From positions 1 to 59,281 of the forward strand of contig CACDOD010000004.1 in the NCBI GenBank assembly GCA_902554335.1: DNA of 59,281 nt, in the 5' to 3' direction. The translations under genes were made by a program, and so were the position numbers. This document shows, one piece after another, positions 14,685 through 22,236 of the stretch. The notes under the pieces were generated by a model. That model searched no databases. It was not told where the DNA came from and saw only the letters and a list, made by a program, of their open reading frames with translations. How positions within the stretch are numbered: the stretch's first letter is position 1; the number at the start of each line of letters is the position of its first letter. The stretch comes from an uncultured Pelagibacteraceae bacterium (GTDB taxonomy: Bacteria > Pseudomonadota > Alphaproteobacteria > Pelagibacterales > Pelagibacteraceae).

Positions 14685-15725
14685 ATGGTTAAAGTTGGGG
14701 AGCACATCACTCTTGATATTATAGGCACTTCAGGTGAATACGAGCCAATCTTTTTTGAAAGATTAGTTCACAAAATTGCAGAAAAAGCTAAAGTTACAGT
14801 ACTAAATATATCTAAGTATAAATTCGAGCCTCAAGGATTTACTTTAGTTGCTCTACTTGCTGAAAGTCATATTAGTTTTCACACTTTTCCAGAACATGGA
14901 ATAATCAGTTTTGATTTTTTTACATGTGGGAAGATATCTCCAGATGTAGCTTTAGATGTAATTAAGAGTGAAATTAAATTTAAAAGAATAGTTAAAAAAT
15001 CTTTTGACCGTAACACAGTAGAAAACTATTTCGATACTTCTAGCACACCAGGAATGCAAAAATCATATGTTGTTAAAGATGTTCTTGAAGATTTTGTATC
15101 TAAAGTTGGTCAACACGTTGAAATTTTAAATTTGGAGGAATTTGGTAAATCTCTATTTATAGATAAGGATTTACAAGTAGCTTCATGCGACGAGCACTTA
15201 TATAGTTCGACATTCGTAAATTCTTCATTGAAATTAAATCCAACAAAAGATAGAGCGGCAATAATTGGTGGAGGCGATGGCGGTGTAGCTCGTGAATGTA
15301 TATCAAAAAATTTTGGATTTATCGATTGGTACGAGTTAGATCCTGAGGTAGTAGAAGTTTGTGATAAACATCTTGGGACAATTGGTCAAAAAGCTACAGA
15401 AAAGAATTCAGTTAAATGTGTTTGGGGAGATGCATTTGAAAGTATTAAAAAAGTAGAGACAGATACTTATGATAAAATATATATTGATTTAAATGATGAT
15501 CAATTTTGCATAGATCTTGCAGCAAAAAATATGGATCAAATTATAAGAATTCTTAAACCAAACGGATTAGTTACTGCTCAAGTTGGCAGTCAAGACAAAA
15601 GACCAAAACAGGTTGAAAACTGGAAAAATGTGTTCAATAAAAACTTTGGAAATGCTACCCTAGATAGAGTTTATATTCCAAGTTTTGATAGTTCTTGGAA
15701 TTTTTATACATCTGTAAATCACTAA
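14685..15725 (+). CDS. Fused AdoMet decarboxylase-spermidine synthase (SpeD-SpeE)
   Basis: A single 346-aa frame joins two enzymes. Residues 1-about 105 are a SpeD proenzyme: the self-cleavage site LLAESHISFHT lies at 58-67 (cleavage before Ser61, the pyruvoyl precursor) and the catalytic Cys81 is in FFTCGK. Residues from about 125 are spermidine synthase, with DEHLYSS near 169-175, the decarboxylated-AdoMet loop GGGDGG at 195-200, and a YELDPEV segment. The product of the first domain is the substrate of the second, and the by-product methylthioadenosine feeds mtnP upstream. The ATG is preceded by GGGGATAATTTTT. The frame is continuous, so this is a true fusion. Confidence 0.9.
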   Translation: MVKVGEHITLDIIGTSGEYEPIFFERLVHKIAEKAKVTVLNISKYKFEPQGFTLVALLAESHISFHTFPEHGIISFDFFTCGKISPDVALDVIKSEIKFKRIVKKSFDRNTVENYFDTSSTPGMQKSYVVKDVLEDFVSKVGQHVEILNLEEFGKSLFIDKDLQVASCDEHLYSSTFVNSSLKLNPTKDRAAIIGGGDGGVARECISKNFGFIDWYELDPEVVEVCDKHLGTIGQKATEKNSVKCVWGDAFESIKKVETDTYDKIYIDLNDDQFCIDLAAKNMDQIIRILKPNGLVTAQVGSQDKRPKQVENWKNVFNKNFGNATLDRVYIPSFDSSWNFYTSVNH

Positions 15726-15774
15726 TTTATTCTTTTTAATTTCTTAATTTTATGAAATACTAATTTTTTTTATT

Positions 15775-15781
15775 AAAGGAG
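15775..15781 (+). promoter_or_regulatory. Strong Shine-Dalgarno before binding-protein gene
   Basis: AAAGGAG ends 6 nt before the ATG at 15788. Most starts in this window lack such a clear site, which fits a highly expressed periplasmic binding protein. Confidence 0.65.
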
Positions 15782-15787
15782 AAAATA

Positions 15788-16639
15788 ATGAATATATTCA
15801 AAAAAACTATAATTTCAGTTCTGGCTTCTTTATTTATCATGACAAACGTATACTCTGATACAATAAAAATTGGAACTGAAGGTGCATACCCTCCATGGAA
15901 TTCAAAAGATGCTTCTGGTAAGTTAATCGGATTTGAGGTTGAACTAGCCTGGACACTTTGTAGATATATTGGAAAACAATGTGAGATCGTTGAACAAGAT
16001 TGGGATGGTATGATACCAGCTTTACTTATGAGAAAATTTGATGCGATCATGGCTGGAATGTCAATTACTGACGAAAGATTAAAAACAATTAATTTTTCTC
16101 AAGGTTATGCAGATGAAGTTGCTCAACTAGCTGTAATGAAAGGTTCAGACCTTGAAGGTATGGATACTCCATCAGGAATAAATCTTTCAATAGGCGGAGG
16201 TGCTGTCAAAAAAGCACTTAAAACAATTGAAGGTGCTTTAGCTGGTAAAACAGTTTGTGTTCAAACAGCGACTATTCACCAAAACTTTTTAGACTCTGGT
16301 GACGTAGGAAGTGTAAATGTTAGAACTTATAAAACTCAGGACGAAGTAAATTTAGATTTAGCTTCTGGAAGATGCGATGTAGCTTTAGCAGCAGCAGTTG
16401 CATTTACCGACTACGCTGAAAAATCTGGAAAACCTGTTGTTTTAGTTGGACCAACATTTTCAGGTGGAGCTTTTGGAAATGGAGTAGGTGTTGGAATTAG
16501 AAAAGGTGGAAGTGGTGCAATAGGAGAAAGAGATGCGCAACTTTTAAAAGATTTCAATATGGCTATTAATAAAGCAAGAAAAAATGGTGACATAAGCAGA
16601 ATTGCTACGAAGTGGTTCGGTTTTGACGCATCTATGTAA
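15788..16639 (+). CDS. Polar amino-acid ABC transporter substrate-binding protein
   Basis: A 283-aa periplasmic binding protein of the HisJ/ArgT/OccT family (SBP_bac_3 fold). It has a signal peptide of about 23 residues (ending NVYS), then KIGTEGAYPPWN, GFEVELAW, WDGMIPALLMRKFDAIMAGMSIT with the ligand-binding Arg in TDERLKTINFS, and a second lobe with GRCDVALA. Basic or polar amino acids or opines are likely ligands. It leads a gene set with two permeases. A strong hairpin separates it from the permeases. Confidence 0.9.
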   Translation: MNIFKKTIISVLASLFIMTNVYSDTIKIGTEGAYPPWNSKDASGKLIGFEVELAWTLCRYIGKQCEIVEQDWDGMIPALLMRKFDAIMAGMSITDERLKTINFSQGYADEVAQLAVMKGSDLEGMDTPSGINLSIGGGAVKKALKTIEGALAGKTVCVQTATIHQNFLDSGDVGSVNVRTYKTQDEVNLDLASGRCDVALAAAVAFTDYAEKSGKPVVLVGPTFSGGAFGNGVGVGIRKGGSGAIGERDAQLLKDFNMAINKARKNGDISRIATKWFGFDASM

Positions 16640-16651
16640 TTAATTTTAGAT

Positions 16652-16678
16652 TTGGCGACTATATTATATAGTCGCCAA
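16652..16678 (+). terminator. Intercistronic hairpin after binding-protein gene
   Basis: A perfect 12-bp inverted repeat (TTGGCGACTATA and its complement) surrounds a 3-nt loop TTA and sits between the binding-protein stop (16639) and the permease ATG (16684). No U-run follows. It is therefore more likely a partial terminator or 3' mRNA-stabilising structure that keeps binding protein in excess over permease, as known for his and mal transport operons. Confidence 0.7.
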
Positions 16679-16683
16679 TCTGT

Positions 16684-17376
16684 ATGGAACTTCTAGCATT
16701 CGGAGATACTGGTTGGGGAGATGAGTTATTTTATGCTACCCTGATGACTATAGCTGTTTCAATAACAGCAATGTTAATTGGTTTTTTATTTGCTTTAATA
16801 TTCACTCCTTTAAAATTATCTAAATATAAATCTCTTAACTTAATAGGAAATTTTTATACTACAGTTATTAGAGGTGTTCCCGAGTTATTAGTCATTTATT
16901 TATTTTTTTTTGGAGGCAGTGGTGCAATAATGTTTGTTGCCTCTATGTTTGGTTATTACGAATATATAGAAATAAATGCATTTATCACAGGTTCGTTTGC
17001 AATTGGAATTATCTCAGGAGCTTATTCGACAGAGGTATTTAGAGGCGCAATTCAATCTATAGATAAAGGACAGTTTGAGGCTTCGAAAGTCTTAGGAATA
17101 AAAAAATATATTCAATTTTATAAAATTATTCTGCCTCAAATGTTGAGGTTAGCAATACCAAATTTAAGCAATGTCTGGCAAATCACATTAAAAGATACAT
17201 CGTTAATTTCTGTAACTGGATTAGTTGAAATTATGCGGCAATCTTATATTGCAGCTGGATCAACACGAGATCCACTATTTTTTTATTCTTTTGCAGCAGT
17301 TTTGTATTTGTTACTTACTTTTCTGAGTATGAAATTAATCAATAGATTAGAAATTAAATACAGCAGAGGTTTTTAA
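16684..17376 (+). CDS. Polar amino-acid ABC transporter permease (HisQ-like)
   Basis: A 230-aa inner-membrane permease with about five helices. The N-terminal amphipathic region carries RGVPELLVIYLFFFGG, the typical RGxPxL motif of the HisQ/GlnP family. The EAA loop reads QFEASKVLGIKKYIQFYKIILPQ. It overlaps the next permease by 1 nt. It pairs with that protein to form the transmembrane channel. Confidence 0.9.
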   Translation: MELLAFGDTGWGDELFYATLMTIAVSITAMLIGFLFALIFTPLKLSKYKSLNLIGNFYTTVIRGVPELLVIYLFFFGGSGAIMFVASMFGYYEYIEINAFITGSFAIGIISGAYSTEVFRGAIQSIDKGQFEASKVLGIKKYIQFYKIILPQMLRLAIPNLSNVWQITLKDTSLISVTGLVEIMRQSYIAAGSTRDPLFFYSFAAVLYLLLTFLSMKLINRLEIKYSRGF

Positions 17377-18047
17377 TGGATTTAGAATTAATGATTAATA
17401 GTTTTCCTAAGTTGTTAAATGCTTCAGTAATTACAATTAAATTATTATCTTTATCATTATTCTTTGGGTTATTTATTGGACTTTTTTTTGCAGTAATGAG
17501 AATGAGCAAAAATATTATTTTTAATAAATTTGCATATGGTTACTCATACTTATTCAGAGGAACACCGTTACTTGTTCAAATTTTTATAATTTACTTTGGT
17601 TTTGGACAAATAGAATTCATAAGAAACAGCTTTTTATGGATTATATTAAAAGAACCTTATTGGTGTGCAATAATTGCTTTTGCTTTAAATACTGGTGCTT
17701 ATACATCGGAAATACTTAGATCAGCGTTTCAAACTATTAAAAAGGGGTATATAGAAGCTGGGAAAAGTCTTGGTATATCAAGTAAAATTATATTTTATAA
17801 AATTCAAATCCCAATTGCTATTAGACAATCTCTTCCAGCATATGGCAATGAAATAATATTAATGTTAAAGGGAACTTCGCTGGCTAGCACAGTTACACTT
17901 ATGGATTTGACTGGTGTAGCGAAGTATATTATTTCAACAACCTTTAAACCAATAGAAGTATTTATAGTAGCAGGAAGCATTTATCTTTTTATGACATTTA
18001 TAATACATAATTTAATCAAGTTTCTTGAGAGAAAATATAATTATTAA
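17376..18047 (+). CDS. Polar amino-acid ABC transporter permease (HisM-like)
   Basis: A 223-aa permease, second half of the heterodimer. It has YLFRGTPLLVQIFIIYFG, then the EAA loop GYIEAGKSLGISSKIIFYKIQIP. It overlaps both neighbours by 1 nt. The usual ATPase gene (hisP/artP type) does not follow; a nitrilase-family gene takes that place. Confidence 0.9.
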   Translation: MDLELMINSFPKLLNASVITIKLLSLSLFFGLFIGLFFAVMRMSKNIIFNKFAYGYSYLFRGTPLLVQIFIIYFGFGQIEFIRNSFLWIILKEPYWCAIIAFALNTGAYTSEILRSAFQTIKKGYIEAGKSLGISSKIIFYKIQIPIAIRQSLPAYGNEIILMLKGTSLASTVTLMDLTGVAKYIISTTFKPIEVFIVAGSIYLFMTFIIHNLIKFLERKYNY

Positions 18048-18832
18048 TGAAAGTTGCTTGTATTCAATCATCAGCTGGTGAAAATTATAATAAAAACTTC
18101 AAACAAATAGTTAAACTGATAAATCAATCAATTAAAAATAAAGCAGATTTAATCATTACTCCTGAAACAACCTCACTTATCACAAGTGATAAGAAGATAT
18201 TATATAAAAATACGTTTAAAATGAGTGCTGATCCTTTAATTAAAAAAGTAAAAGAAATAGCAAAGCAAAATAAAAAATGGATATTAATAGGCTCATTACC
18301 AATTAAGGATAAAACAAAATACAGAAATAGATCGATAATGGTTAACCCAAATGGAAAAATTGCTGCCTATTATGATAAAATTAAAATGTTTGATGTAAAA
18401 CTTCCCAATAATGAACAGCATAAAGAGAGCAAAACGTTTAAACCTGGAAACAAACTTGTATCAGTAAAACTACCTTGGGGAAGATTAGGCCTAACAATAT
18501 GTTTTGATTTACGATTTCCAGAAATTTATAGAAACTTATCTAAAAAAAATTTAAATTTTATCACAGTTCCATCTGCATTTACAAAATTAACAGGTGAAAA
18601 ACACTGGCTAGCATTACTCAAAGCAAGAGCAATTGAAAATTTTTGTTACATATTTGCACCCAACCAGGTTGGAAGAAATACGAAAAAAAGAGAAACCTTT
18701 GGGCATAGTGCAATAATTTCTCCAGACGGAAAAATTTTAACGATGAAGAAAAAAGGTATTGGAATTATATATTGTAAGATTAATACTAATTTACCTTTAA
18801 AATTAAGGAAAATAATTCCAAGTCTAAATTAA
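18047..18832 (+). CDS. Carbon-nitrogen hydrolase (Nit2/omega-amidase-like)
   Basis: A 261-aa nitrilase-superfamily amidase with the full Glu-Lys-Cys triad: Glu40 in ITPETTS, Lys111 in YYDKIKMFDV, Cys152 in LTICFDLRFPE. The sequence around Lys and Cys resembles Nit1/Nit2 omega-amidases that hydrolyse alpha-ketoglutaramate or related amides. It overlaps the upstream permease by 1 nt, so it should be made with the transporter. A link to methionine salvage (as for MtnU-type proteins) is possible because mtnP, mtnA and speDE lie just upstream. The substrate is unproven. Confidence 0.85.
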   Translation: MKVACIQSSAGENYNKNFKQIVKLINQSIKNKADLIITPETTSLITSDKKILYKNTFKMSADPLIKKVKEIAKQNKKWILIGSLPIKDKTKYRNRSIMVNPNGKIAAYYDKIKMFDVKLPNNEQHKESKTFKPGNKLVSVKLPWGRLGLTICFDLRFPEIYRNLSKKNLNFITVPSAFTKLTGEKHWLALLKARAIENFCYIFAPNQVGRNTKKRETFGHSAIISPDGKILTMKKKGIGIIYCKINTNLPLKLRKIIPSLN

Positions 18833-19662
18833 ATCAGTTCCAAATAAGTAAAAGGACTTTTATTTTTATCAATCTCATTAATAAAATCCTTTGAAATTAA
18901 ATTATCCAACTGTTCTTCTTGTATATTATCTATTTGTAAAATATCTAAAATCGACAATGGAAATTCATAATACAAAGATAAATTTTTTTCAATAATTTCA
19001 AAATTTTGTTCGTTATATCCGTCCCTAATTCTTTTTGAAATTTGATCTAAATCTTTTTTAATTAAATATTTACTTTTTAAAATTTTACTTAATATTATTT
19101 TATTAAATATAAATGCGGTTTTCATTAAACTAAGAAATCCTGGCTTATGATTAAAAGTATAATCCTTATAAATTTGCTTAAGGGTTTGAAAATCTCCTTT
19201 ATTATTTGAATAATTATCTTCAAAAATAATGTTTTTTATATTAAAAAATTTAGTCTCAATTAATCTTTCCAAATGATTTACATGATCATCAAAAAAAACT
19301 AAAGTATCATCTGGTATTTTGGATAGATCTTGAAATTTAAAATCTATAGCGCTATATCTAGATTTTTTTGAAATATATTCTCTTTGTGACAAATCAATAT
19401 CAATAGAAATAATATCACTTTTTGGTAAAGTATTTTCTATAAGCCATGTTGATTGTCCTTTAAATACTCCACTTTCGATAACAAGCGAAGGTTTCTTCTT
19501 AGTTAAAACTAAGAAAAAAAAGAACATATTGTTAAAACCCATACCACCTTTATTATTTTTTATTGGCCTTTCTTTATATAAATTTAAGAAATCTTTAAAT
19601 TGTTCAAAAATTTTATCTTTACTAAAAATAAAATTTCCTTTTTGAAATACGTTATCGCTCAT
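18829..19662 (-). CDS. Methyltransferase-like protein of unknown function
   Basis: A 277-aa protein. LVIESGVFKGQSTWLIE at about 60-76 resembles motif I of class I SAM-dependent methyltransferases in the cephalosporin-hydroxylase-like branch. IISIDID, then LVFFDDHVNH (a D-D-H cluster like metal-dependent methyltransferases) and IIFEDNYS follow. The C-terminal 100 residues are helical and unassigned. It converges on the amidase gene with a 4-nt overlap and lies 6 nt after the DUF6165 gene, so it may belong to a surface-glycan pair. Confidence 0.6.
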   Translation of the reverse strand: MSDNVFQKGNFIFSKDKIFEQFKDFLNLYKERPIKNNKGGMGFNNMFFFFLVLTKKKPSLVIESGVFKGQSTWLIENTLPKSDIISIDIDLSQREYISKKSRYSAIDFKFQDLSKIPDDTLVFFDDHVNHLERLIETKFFNIKNIIFEDNYSNNKGDFQTLKQIYKDYTFNHKPGFLSLMKTAFIFNKIILSKILKSKYLIKKDLDQISKRIRDGYNEQNFEIIEKNLSLYYEFPLSILDILQIDNIQEEQLDNLISKDFINEIDKNKSPFTYLELI

Positions 19663-19668
19663 AAGGAT

Positions 19669-20058
19669 TTAGTATGAAGTATATTCCTTGATTTCTTTAA
19701 TTTTTGAACCTGTCAGGTTATTAATATCTAATTTAATTTTTGCGCGTTCGTCGTTTAAAAAGTGTATATCTCTTGATAGTTTTATAAATTTTTCACTAAA
19801 ATCAGAATTTTTTTCACACAACCTTTTTTCATCTTCAATCACCCAAAGTTTTGAGTTTATTTTTTTCAAAGACTTGAACAATTCATCTATTTTTTGATTA
19901 GATAATACCTTTTCATTATACTGCTCTTTAAGCACATTGTATTCATCGTTAATATATTTAAGTTTATCTATATCTTGAATCTTTTCTTGTTTGATTTCTA
20001 AAATTGAAATTTTATCTAATAGTTCACCAACAGATACTTCTACTAATATTTTATTCAT
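19669..20058 (-). CDS. DUF6165 family protein
   Basis: A 129-aa protein beginning MNKILVEVSVGELLDKISIL and continuing as a Lys/Glu-rich helical, coiled-coil-like domain (LEIKQEKIQDIDKL, then a YNVLKEQY segment) with a late WVIEDEKR. This matches my recollection of DUF6165, found beside glycosyltransferases in marine bacteria. No activity is known to me. It is divergent from a GT9 gene across 36 bp, supporting a role in surface glycan assembly. Confidence 0.65.
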   Translation of the reverse strand: MNKILVEVSVGELLDKISILEIKQEKIQDIDKLKYINDEYNVLKEQYNEKVLSNQKIDELFKSLKKINSKLWVIEDEKRLCEKNSDFSEKFIKLSRDIHFLNDERAKIKLDINNLTGSKIKEIKEYTSY

Positions 20059-20094
20059 ATTAATTATTTAATAGTATGTTAAATTGTTAAAAAT

Positions 20095-21036
20095 ATGTCT
20101 AATATTTTAATAATCAAACATGGATCATTAGGAGATATAGCTCAAGCAAGTGGTGCTATTCAAGATATTTCTGAGTTTCATCGAAATGATGATGTATATT
20201 TATTAACTACAAAACCTTATTTTGAGTTATTTAAGAGCAACCCATATCTTAGGGCAGTTATTTTGGACAAAAGGCTTTCAAGGTTTAATCTAATTTATTT
20301 ATTTACTCTTATGCGTATTATCAAAAAGTATAAGTTTGCAAAAGTATTTGATCTGCAAAATTCATCAAGAACAAGCTTTTACAAAAGAATACTTTTTCCA
20401 AGTGCAAATCATGTTATTTGGTCCTCATCAGAAACAACTTTACCGAAAGATAAATCAAAAAAAGAATTTGATAAAAATCCTGTTTTAGAAAGATTTAAGC
20501 ATCAATTAGAATTTTCAGGTGTAAAAACAGATAAAGTTACTTTTCCAGATTTTACTTGGGCATGTCAAAATATAGATAAAATAAAAAATCAATATAAATT
20601 AAATAAATATATTATTTTATTTCCATTTTGTTCCCCTCACTTGACAATTAAAAAATGGCCTCACTATAATAAGTTTATAAATTTAGTTAAAAATAAATTT
20701 CATGATCAATATAAAGTTGTGGTTGCTCCAGGTCCTTTAGAAATAAAAAATGCCAAAGAAATTAATGCAGTTTGTGTACTAAATAATGGTGTGTCACTTT
20801 CTATCTCTGAACTCGCAACATTAATTAAAGATAGCTCATTTGTTGTTGCAAATGATACTGGTCCAGCACATATGGCAGCCCACTTAGGTGCAAAAGGATT
20901 AACTTTATTTGGTTCTCATACAACGGCGTATAAAGTGAGTATCGAAAGAGAAAATTTTAGAGCAATACAAGTGGCTGATCTAAATAAACTTACACCTGAA
21001 AAAGTTTTTGAAAAATTTTCAAATTCTATCTTTTAA
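20095..21036 (+). CDS. Glycosyltransferase family 9 (heptosyltransferase-like)
   Basis: A 313-aa GT-B enzyme. It has an N-terminal KHGSLGDIAQASGAI loop, LFPFCSPHLTIKKWP in the middle, and the C-terminal donor-site motif NDTGPAHMAAHLG followed by LFGSHT. These are hallmarks of ADP-heptose:LPS heptosyltransferases (WaaC/WaaF). It is likely an inner-core LPS enzyme, though other GT9 donors are possible. The end overlaps the convergent IclR gene by 4 nt. Confidence 0.85.
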   Translation: MSNILIIKHGSLGDIAQASGAIQDISEFHRNDDVYLLTTKPYFELFKSNPYLRAVILDKRLSRFNLIYLFTLMRIIKKYKFAKVFDLQNSSRTSFYKRILFPSANHVIWSSSETTLPKDKSKKEFDKNPVLERFKHQLEFSGVKTDKVTFPDFTWACQNIDKIKNQYKLNKYIILFPFCSPHLTIKKWPHYNKFINLVKNKFHDQYKVVVAPGPLEIKNAKEINAVCVLNNGVSLSISELATLIKDSSFVVANDTGPAHMAAHLGAKGLTLFGSHTTAYKVSIERENFRAIQVADLNKLTPEKVFEKFSNSIF

Positions 21037-21713
21037 ATTTGTTTTTCTAATTTAATTCTTGAACTCTTTAGAATTGACAAAAAATTATTAGTATTAGTTT
21101 TGTTAAAATTAGAAACGTGGCCTGATACAGATATTGCTCCCAATAATGTTCTTTGCTTTGATAACAATGGGACTGTGACTGATGCTTTTTCTGGATCAAT
21201 TTCACCATGAGAAATTGAAAATTCATCTTTAAGAACTTTATTTTTATTTTGTGTTTTTAGATCATGATAAGTTGATATTATATGTCCGCTAGATCCTCTT
21301 TCTAATGATCTAGGTTGGCCTAAAACTAAGTTGTGTCTCATGTCTTTTTTAGGTTCACTTTTTAAAATACATATTCGAGCATTATCACTTTTGATCCAAA
21401 AGCTCGCAGTTTCATTTGTTTTTTCCTTTATCAGATTTAATTGTTTTTGAATTAGATTATTAATATGGAATGTATCATCATAAACGTTAATTAATCTATT
21501 AATTGCGTTTCCTAATTTATACTTTTTACTTGGAAGTCTTTCAATGTATCCAAACTTAATCAATGATGTACATAATCTTGAAGTTGTACTTTTGTATTGT
21601 TTTATTTTTTTTGATATTTCTGTTAAAGTCAATTCTTCTCTTTTTTCACTAAATGCATTTAGAATTTGTAAAGCTTTATCTACAGCTTCAACACCTGAAT
21701 TTTTTTTTTCCAT
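21033..21713 (-). CDS. IclR-family transcriptional regulator
   Basis: A 226-aa regulator. The N-terminal winged helix-turn-helix (VDKALQILNAFS, then LTEISKKIKQYKSTTSRL, then IERLPSKKYKLG) is followed by an IclR effector domain (ASFWIKSDNARICILKSEP, LERGSSGHIIS, VSVPLL-type strand, LGAISVSGH). It binds small metabolites in family members. A 9-bp perfect inverted repeat lies just upstream, so autoregulation is likely. The neighbouring genes do not reveal its effector. Confidence 0.9.
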   Translation of the reverse strand: MEKKNSGVEAVDKALQILNAFSEKREELTLTEISKKIKQYKSTTSRLCTSLIKFGYIERLPSKKYKLGNAINRLINVYDDTFHINNLIQKQLNLIKEKTNETASFWIKSDNARICILKSEPKKDMRHNLVLGQPRSLERGSSGHIISTYHDLKTQNKNKVLKDEFSISHGEIDPEKASVTVPLLSKQRTLLGAISVSGHVSNFNKTNTNNFLSILKSSRIKLEKQI

Positions 21714-21758
21714 AATTTATTCTACGACATATTTATTTAAAAAAAATGTTTATTTTAT

Positions 21759-21801
21759 AAGTTCTATCAAATAGAACTTTTAGTTATGTAAGGTAGAACT
21801 T
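21759..21801. promoter_or_regulatory. Candidate IclR operator: palindrome plus extra half-site
   Basis: AAGTTCTAT at 21759-21767 and its exact complement ATAGAACTT at 21771-21779 flank CAA. A further half-site TAGAACTT lies at 21794-21801. The set sits 46-88 bp upstream of the iclR start in its only promoter region. The next gene in that direction ends here, so autoregulation is the simplest reading. Confidence 0.6.
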
Positions 21802-21806
21802 TTATT

Positions 21807-22223
21807 TTATAAATATATCTTATCTGCTAAACCATAGGTAAGTATTGCACTTAATAAAGTTAAAATTCCAGGCGCTATAATACCCTCAATCGAAGTTTTT
21901 TCAGTATGTCCTAATTTATTGATTTTAATTGTGTAAACCCCAACAACAAATGCAGAGAGATTTTGTAAAAATATTAAATTGAAAAATCCCCATGTTCCAT
22001 TGACACCACCTGATCTTATAAACATTATATACATTGCCATTAGGAATGATGCTATAAAAATTGATCCAAAAAATCTTGTCATGATAGCTCCTGAGTCGTG
22101 CATTGCATATTGATCTAGGAAGGACTTTGTTCCAAACACACATCTAAACCCATAAACCCCATGGCCAATAAAGTGTAGAATAAAAACAATTAAGAAGAAT
22201 ATTCCATTAAATTTTTCAATCAT
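21807..22223 (-). CDS. Four-helix membrane protein, unknown function
   Basis: A 138-aa integral membrane protein with about four hydrophobic segments (residues roughly 7-27, 48-68, 78-98, 114-134). Conserved-looking details are a HFIGHGVYGFRCVFG loop after helix 1 and a DQYAMHDSGAI stretch before helix 2. I do not recognise a family. It lies 13 nt after the GT4 gene on the same strand and directly upstream of iclR, so it could be regulated with either. Confidence 0.7.
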   Translation of the reverse strand: MIEKFNGIFFLIVFILHFIGHGVYGFRCVFGTKSFLDQYAMHDSGAIMTRFFGSIFIASFLMAMYIMFIRSGGVNGTWGFFNLIFLQNLSAFVVGVYTIKINKLGHTEKTSIEGIIAPGILTLLSAILTYGLADKIYL

Positions 22224-22236
22224 ACTAGATACTGTA

